A DNA stretch of 64,000 nucleotides from Ophiura sarsii (Eukaryota > Echinodermata > Ophiuroidea > Amphilepidida > Ophiuridae). The translations under genes and the position numbers were made by a program. Position 1 is the first letter of the stretch; every line of letters begins with the position of its first letter. The DNA lies in the NCBI GenBank assembly GCA_035610835.1, contig CM069459.1, forward strand, positions 55,409,316-55,473,315, read 5' to 3'. Of the stretch, positions 51,501-60,500 are shown piece after piece. Below the pieces are notes generated by a model. That model was not told the DNA's origin. It did not search any database and saw only the letters and a program-made list of their open reading frames with translations.

Positions 51501-54500
51501 CGGACAGCAACTTCCCTGTTGATAATACTGACGACCCACTCATTCGTTGGGATTCGTACGAGCATTTTAACAAAGTGATTGAGGGTGATGACGGTAAGTG
51601 AAAAGATATAACTTTATTTATTTCATTTTTATAATAACCATTTAAGCCATGAACCCCATGGAAAACTATGCTGGAAGCATGTGTCGCCTCGGTCTATCTC
51701 CCCGAGCGATCAGTGCGGGTGATAAATGCAACTCCGAGTGGACTCAGACACTGATTTCCATACTGGTGGACTGGGGTTCAACTCGCGTCACTGGCAAATC
51801 CAAGTTTTCCGGCGAAATTTCGCCCAGCCCCAGCCCGGATAGTTTTTTCAACATTTCCATTCAATAAGTGTTAGGGTTAAAGAAGAAAATATTAAGAGGG
51901 GAGGATGAATAAGACGAAAAGTGACCCAAAATATCACCGTGACCCCTCCCCCGGGATTTGAAAATTTGAACCAGGACTTGGGATTTTCCATTACTCCACG
52001 AGTGTCAAGGACTGCGCCAAGTATATAGGCTGGGTCCATTTTTCAGCGAAAAACTTCCACGCCGGGTGATACCAACAAACTCTGTCGTGATATATGGTAG
52101 AGTTAGGGTTATTGGTATAAAAGAGCTTTTGTGACTGGGACTAACTGCAAAATCATGGATTGAAAAATATAAATATTAATGCCACTAATAACAATTTTGA
52201 TAATAACAATGTCTTCCGTACAGATGTACCTCAACTTGTACCGGCGCCATCGCTTGACATCCCCCACAGCTCAGCACCAGATGGTAGTCTCTATGCGCAG
52301 GTGAAGAAATCCCCATCACAGGATAATCCTGGAAAACCTTTGATGGCCAGCACACCTGCGAGAAAGACTACTGGTCCTGTGGCTAATGGACCAAGCAGTC
52401 AGAATGGGGGAGGGGGAACCCCTGCAGTGACGAATGGGCGGCAGATGAATCTTAAAGAGAAAACTGAACTGGATGAATTGTTGAGGGGTATCAGTGAGGG
52501 AGCACCAGATAGTGATGCACAAGGGTCTGTGGAAGAGGTAGGTTGTCAGTTAAGGGGGTATTGACTAGAGAATAGAGATCATGTGTGGAAGAGATTGATT
52601 GATGACGCTTAGAGAAAAACCTGAACTGGATGAATTGTTGAGGAGCATCAGTGAGGGAGCACAGGATAGTGATGCCCTGAGGTCTGCGGAAGAGGTGGTT
52701 GTCAGTGAGATACATCGACCAATAAAAAGAGAAGATACGTGAAAGAGAAAAGAGTTAGAATGAAAATGAGTCATTACAGATTACTCTAATAGCCAATATT
52801 TTCGCGTACATATATTTTCGCGCATTTTGATATCATAGACATTCGCTGGCGACCTTTTGGATGTACTGTATGAATGTTGAAAAAAACATTTTTCGCATGA
52901 AAAGCGTGAGAAAAAAAAACACCGCGAAAATGTCAGCTTTTACAGTATCTATGAGGATAGTGATAAGCCACGGTATGTGGAAGAAATAGGGGTGTCAGTT
53001 AGGGTATGGACAATTATAGTCTGTTCTATTAAAGGTAAAAGTAAACTAACTTAATGCATTTAACCAAAAGGTCATGTGTAAGTCTGAACATAAAGGTTAA
53101 AAAGGTTTATCCTTGATGTGTGTGTATAAACCAATGAAAACAAGGGTCTGTTGAAGAGATGAAATAATTAGTGAACCAGTGAGATAAAGTGAGTGGTTCA
53201 TTTTTGAAACTTTTGTACTTACCATGTATGGTTTGTGTTGTATCACATGAGGCCAAACCATTATTGTTTTCGTATGCAGAAGAAGAAACTGGGTAACAAA
53301 TTGATCATTAAGTAGCCCTAGACATGAAGTGATTAAATACTTTAGTTTAAGGTCTAATAACACGGAAAACAGGAAAAACACTTTCGAAATTTACATTTCT
53401 AAAACCGATATGAAGCAACAGCATGACCATCACATGATTTTACTGTGCGCTTGCCTACACAGTCGCTTGCCTACACAGTTGCTTGCCTACACAGTCGCTT
53501 GCCTACACAGTAGCGTGCACGATCTGGTCACGTGGTGCTTGTGTGATATGCACTGAGTGATACAAGATTGGCGCTGTGTGATACAAGATTTCGTATCACA
53601 AAAAGACTACTAACCAATTATATTGCAATATTTATGGCAACTGAATGAAACAAGCTCCATGAAGCAATCATTGGGGCTTGTTTAGCTCCATGCATGTTTC
53701 ATGCTCAGCCCAGGCGTATAGTGACTGCTAGTGAAGAGAATTGTACCTTGCATATAAGCCATTTGCCGATTTTCACTCAAGAAAATGTTATAAAAATGAT
53801 CTCAAATTTTCAAAAGTATGTCATTCAACATAATTTTCACTATGTTCGACCAAGATAGTGTAAATTAAGAATGTGGGAAAAAATTCTACCAAATTTTGAG
53901 CTTTTAAGAAATTCAACTATGAAAAAAGTCTTTACTTTTTAACATCCTGTATAGTGATAGGCATTTAGGAAAGTGGAAATGAAATACTCATAACTTCAAC
54001 ACATATACTAACATTGTAATATTTTAAGAAACTAATCTATATGTCTATATGTTGAACCTCGTAATACCAAGGAGGCGGTAAGGTATGGATATGACGCTAT
54101 TGGGTTGCCAGATCATTTACATCTTGTCATTATAGAGGTTTACAATGAGGCAACACTTGTTTAGCTCATAGATGGAAGCCTTCCTATAATGCCATTGTAA
54201 ATGATCTCTGAAAATAACGAATACATACTTGTCTAATCACAGATCAGAGTTCTGTACCAACTTTTACCATCATGTTTTAAATTTGGGTCAAAGTAAGTAT
54301 TCTTAAACCAGGGGCATTTTTTTAAACTTAGGCCCACAGATTGTTTTTAGGGCAAATTCAAACAATTGTTCATCACTCTGGGGAAAATTATGAGCAAAAT
54401 GATACTTTTCGCGAGGATTTAATTTTGCGATTCCAAAATTGGACTCAGATTTTAAACATTTACCATGGTTAATTTTGCGAGGATTAAATTTCGCGTAATT

Positions 54501-57500
54501 AAGGTCCTCGCGAAATCCGCAAAATGAAATACCTCATGAAATTAAGTAGTTTTACAGTACTATCAATCAATCGAAAATACCAAATTTTGTACCCTCAAAA
54601 ATTTGACCAATCAAAGCTAATTCATTATACTGCTCTGTTCTTAGATTATTCAAGTATGGATCAAAACATGTATCGTCTGTATTGTCTGTGTCACTATAGA
54701 AACAACCTCTACGCCGCGTCCTATAAAGCATGATGCCCTCGTTGTCGTACGTTCCCCCGTCCTTTTCTAAACCATTCCAGCACTCGGTTTTCCAACTCTG
54801 CTCTCACTCTACTATGACAACACCGTGGCACTTTTTATTATTTATTAAAAACCCAAATTCCACTTCTGCTATTTATTTTATTTTATTTATTTTGAAATTT
54901 TACAAAATACTTAGTATGGTTTTTGTTTTTAAGGTAATGTATATCTGTAAGTCTTAATATAAATTCCTTTTTAATAAAAAAAAAAAGAAGGAAATATTGT
55001 GAGGTGAACTAGAAAGAAATCCTATTTAATTGACTAAAGAAGTGTTTTACTATCTTACACAATTTCTAATGAAATTGCATAAAACTTATATAATGTTTTA
55101 ATTATCTCAGCTACCATATTAATCTTATTTATTTATTATTTTATTCATTTTAATTTTCTTTTGAATACTTCTGGATATGTATTGTGCTACCCAAAAGGAT
55201 AACCTTTAACCAAAAATTGGTCTAAATTTGATATAAATAAATGAATAAATAAATAAACAAAAACAGATTCTGAACCTGCAAGCCAGTAAACTGGGTTTAT
55301 ATTTAGAACAAAATATTTAGGAATTTGTTGCATTTAAGCCAATTAAACTTTAGACATAGCTTGGCTATATCCACTTGTCCAAACTCAATTTAGCTGCATC
55401 CCTCTCCCCATATAATTCCAGTTAAAATTATTCTTGACAATTGTGTGATTCAAATCAATATGTTAACAGCCAATAAGTTAACAATTTTTTGAAATCAATC
55501 CATACCCTTAAAGCATTTTTCATCAATTTCCCATAATTCCTCTTGTTTCTATACAGGTTAAGAGACAGAATTCTAGCCCGAGGTTTGTCACCCCAAAAGT
55601 ACATGTGACATCAAACGGGGGCTCCAACGCTCCTCAGGGGACGCCATCTTTTGTTCCGGAGCCTGCAGGGGGAACAAGGCCCCCTTCACTAGGGACACGT
55701 CAAGCGAAGTTTGATGCGGAAAATCCATACGCGGAGATAACTAATGATGGTGCCTTTCAGAGGAAGCAGCAGCAACAGCAACAACAACAGCAGCAGCAAC
55801 AGCAGCAGCAGCAACAGCAGCAGCAACAACAACAACAGCAGCAGCAGCAGCAGCAACAACAGCAGCAGCAAAGGGAACAGTCTCCGTCAACACCAGTTGA
55901 AGAAGTCATGATTGTTAGCCAGAAGGTCAAGATCGAGGAGAGCTCAATGCCAATGTTTAATGGTTTAGAGGAGTCTGTTCCTCCGCCGACCACTACTAGC
56001 ACTCAATATGCCTCTGCACCGACTGCTTATAGCACTCAACATGGTTTAGAGGAGTCTGTTCCTCCACCGACCACTACTAGCATTCAACATGCCTCTGCAC
56101 CGACTGCTTATAGCCCTCAACATGCTTCCACACCTGATGATAGAACTCCTAATGGATACACAAATCACAGCACACAGTACTCACCTCAGGCAACCCCTAC
56201 AGGTCCCCCAAGGACAATGGAACCACCTCAAACAATGCATGGTTCACCTACTAAATTTGCTCCGCAAGTGAACGGAGCCCAACATCAGTCTCCCCCACCC
56301 AATGTCTATCAACCACAACCTGTCCGGGCACAGAAAGAACAGATCCGGTACATCACTCGTATAACGCCCCCAGGGACGCCGATCGGCGACCGAAGTTTCG
56401 ATGAGTTTGATGGATACACTCCTCCGTCGGCTCAAGAGATGCAGCCTGTGCAGCCGATAAGACGAGCTAGTGCGCCTGATGATAGCATGTCTTGGTTGCA
56501 AAAACAGCAGCAGAAGTTACGAGAGAAGAAGGCACGGGAGGGAAAGCGGCAACCGTATGGACCGGATATGGTGAGGAGTCAGTGGAAACCGCCGTTTAAT
56601 GACACCAGTGCTAATAGTGTAGCAGATCATACAAGTAATTTTGAACAAACACCGCCAAAGAGAGATGTTATACAATATAGTCAGAAAGAACCAGAGATGT
56701 ACGCTCAGAGGGAACCACAAACATATGCCCAGAGAGAGCCACAAACATACGCACAACAAAAACCACAGACGTACGCCTTGAGGGAGCCCCAGATGCACAC
56801 GCAACGAGAACCACAGCAGTACCGACATGCAGAACCACAGCATGAAACACCATCTTATGCTCTGTATGCGCAGAAAGAACCACAGATGGTTTCACAGAGG
56901 GAGCCGCAGACTTACGCATCAAGGGAACCCCAAAGCTATTCGTCCCCACCGAGGGAAGCGCAACCAAATGGCGATATATCGTGGCTTGAACTCCAGCAAC
57001 AAAAGCTCAGAGAACGACAAGACTATGGCGGTATGCAGAAACCGCTGTATGTCGACACTTCAACGCACCAAACAACTCCTGCATCTCAAGTCTCACCGCT
57101 AAGGACGGACTCGGGACTAAGCAGTCCCGCATCACAGTACAGAGCGCCCTCTACGGATATCAGTCCTAGTCCAAGCGCATCGAGCTCGATTCGATATGGC
57201 CGCACCACTCCGGTACAGCAGATAGAGGATTTGGAGAGGTCTATAGGGGAGCTGGAGAGCCTTCGCAATACCGCCCTCCAGCATCGGAACAACGCACCTA
57301 CGCCGCCCAATACATACGCAAATTACCGAAATACAGAGTCTACTTGGCAGAGCCACCAGAGACCTTTGAATAGACAAGCATCGGACACATCACATGACAG
57401 GGACTACGCACCGGTGTTTAAACGACAGGCTGATGAGACGCATCATCAAGCGCCCTCATACGGTGTGAATGCGTCCAATGTAACGGGTCTTCCCCCACAC

Positions 57501-60500
57501 AGCCCACGAAGAGATGGACCTAGATCTACCAGTCCAGGGTAAGTCTTAAAACACTGGTCAGAGCATGCACAGAATTAAAATGGAGGATATCTAGACAAAA
57601 TAATGGAGTTGTGTTTCAAGCAAGCATACAATTTGTGGTTGTCTTTCACTAATAACCTCGAAACTTGGAATACTTTTAGCAAATTCATCCCCCAACTTTC
57701 TGAAATCAAATTCTTAGAATTTGTTAATGATTTTTCCTAGGAATCTAGATATTTTACTGTAAATTTGTCTGAAATTAGACTATTTTGCTTCATATTTTTT
57801 CGGATCATACCCCACAGAAATTCTCTGGCACCCAGTACACATGTGCAAAGTACTTACCTACGATACAAAAGATAGTAACAGCAAATGTGACCCAATCAAG
57901 CGGAGTGAGTCGTATGTCGGGAATATTAATTTTGAGTTACAGTTAAAAAGAAGTGACAAATTCTTATGTTTTACTTTGTTTTCTCAGGTGGTAAACTGTC
58001 TGTAACTTAAAAACTAGAAGTTCGATTTAAGTGGGGTTAAGACCATACTGTAGCATTTGTTACCTGCTTTTAAATAATGGACAAATAAACTGCCTACCGT
58101 ATGTGACTCATTTCGCTTGATCACGTCACAAATATTCTCCATTTTGATTCTGTCAGGATAGCATGTTAAGGTTCAAATTGTCAATAACTAGTAAATTGAT
58201 CAATCAATCAATCAATCGATCAAATCAATTGATCAATTTAATCAATGTTATTGGCAATTTGAATTTGTCTCTTGCACATAGGAGCATATGCATCGGTACT
58301 TGGTTAGGTTGGTAGAACACATCTATAGTGTGTTCAGTATCAAATCGGCAAGAAATTATAGGGCCCTTATTTATACATGCACGAAAGGTATACCACTTGC
58401 TGAGTACATCAATGGATGATAAAAGAAATATGCATTTTGCATAATAACTTTTAGAAACATCACCTATCCAAGTAAGAAAAAGAATGATCAAAGACCCTTT
58501 TTTTAATTGAAATGTGCAACTTTCCATCCTTTATTGAAAATATATGTCATCAAAAGCCCCTCCCCTCTTTTTAGAGCAATTTTGGATATGTGCATTTTCT
58601 CACCCAACGAACTCATTTTGGGGACAAAGTCTATTGTCACCCAGAATAAACACACATTTTTAGAACAAGTAAGAAAAAAAATGATCTAAGACCCTTTTTT
58701 GAATTGAAATGTGCAACTTTTCCACCCTTTATTGAAAAAAATATACATTTGTCATCAAAAGCCCCCCCCCCCTATTTTTAGTGCAATTTTGGATTTGTGC
58801 ATTTTCTCACCCTATGAACTCATTTTGAGGATAATAAGGGAGTCTCACCCCAAAGTCCCTGCATGTTCACTGTTCACCATATGCCAAAGGGTTTGTGAGA
58901 GTTTGCCCTACCTACACTTTTAAAACAACTAGTCATTTTTTAGTGTCAAAATGACTATCCCTAGTAAAGTCATATCTGGCCCAACGATCTAGTTAAAATT
59001 TGACTACATCTAGTCAAATTTGACTATATTCTGGTCAAATTTGGACTAGACAAGATCTAGACTAGTCCAAATTTGACCAGAATCTAGTCAAATTTGACTA
59101 GATGTAGTGAAAATTTGACTAGATTGATGGTCCAGATATGACTTTACTAGGGCTAGTCATTTTGACTAAAAAAATGACTAGTTGTTTTAACAGTGTATTA
59201 TCCATTCAAATTTGAGTGCCCCCCTCCTCGGGAATTATACTTGCCTTTGTGGTACTGAACGGGCTTTATTATTGTTAATGTTTAATGAACGGGCTTTAGT
59301 ATTGTTTAAAACAATTGACTATGGTTAAATCAGTCACAAATGGGTAAATTTCACTGCATCACAGTAATATACAGTTTTATAACATTACCAAATAGGTTCA
59401 TAAGGATCGTTGATTATAATCTGATATGGAAGGTTCATTATACCGATCCAGTGTAAGTACTCATGTGTACGTTTCAGATACGACTGTATCCTTTGTCAAC
59501 ACTTTTGGTAGTGATGATCTTGACGACTCATGATGCTTTTTGCAGTCTTGGATAAACCGAGACGAGGGACAATACCACCTCACTCACGTTTTCGATGATC
59601 TCTTATCATCTAGCAAAAAATCCCCAGATGATAAATCAACTGGCAACTCCAAGACTGCAAAAAATAAAAAATGTCATGAGTTGTCAAGATCATCACTACC
59701 AAAAGTGTTGACAAAGTGTTGACGGATACAGTCGTATCTGAAACGTACACGTGAGTACTTACACTGGATCAGTACAATGAACCTTACATATCATAGTTTT
59801 ATTACATGTTTAGACAGATTTGTTTTGTAAATATTTTTGGAATACTTCATTTTATTATCATTTTGTGTGTTAATATTTTTGAATACTTCAAAATTCAACT
59901 GTCAGTCAATTCTGGAGCGGAAAATGTTGATAATTTTTAATACTCACAACAGCTTTTGTTCATTTTATCCAGGTCATTTCAGAAGGTTATTATTTTACAG
60001 ACAAATATGATGTTTTTGCTATATCTTTTGATTCCAAACTTACCACTACCAATCTATAATTTCTCAATTTTTAAGTTAATTTGTTTTCTTCAATGATAAA
60101 CTTTATAAACCATATATTTATTATAAGTTTAAACCCCTTATCTAAACCTTATGTAAACCTAAATTCTAAACCATGTGACCCCCACATGACCTCCATGCGA
60201 CTCGCATGTGACTAGCATGTGACTCTCATGTGACTAGCATGTGACTGGCATGTGACGGCTATTTTAGTGTGTAACCCTGGCATACTGCACCACTACATAA
60301 TCATGAAGCATAGTCATGTCAATCTTATAATGGAATTTTCCATTCGGAACTAGCATGATATTGATGATTTGGACCGAGGCTCGGAATAAGATAACAATTT
60401 TCATTTTCCAAAAGTCGTTTATGTTTATTTGTTCCTTTAGTATTCTTACCAATAGGACATAGTGGGCCCTATAGCTCCATGACCTCCATTTGCGTAGAAT

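Larger units (their letters stand above)
52538..55556. other. Intron 11 (3.0 kb)
   Basis: Contains exon-11-tail copies, a TTTTCGCG repeat (52795-52940, relative at 54405-54530), a 16-bp minisatellite (53448-53511), and at 55190-55265 an (AATAAATG)n-type tail resembling a LINE 3' end. 53600-54400 and 54600-55180 show nothing firm. Confidence 0.7.
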
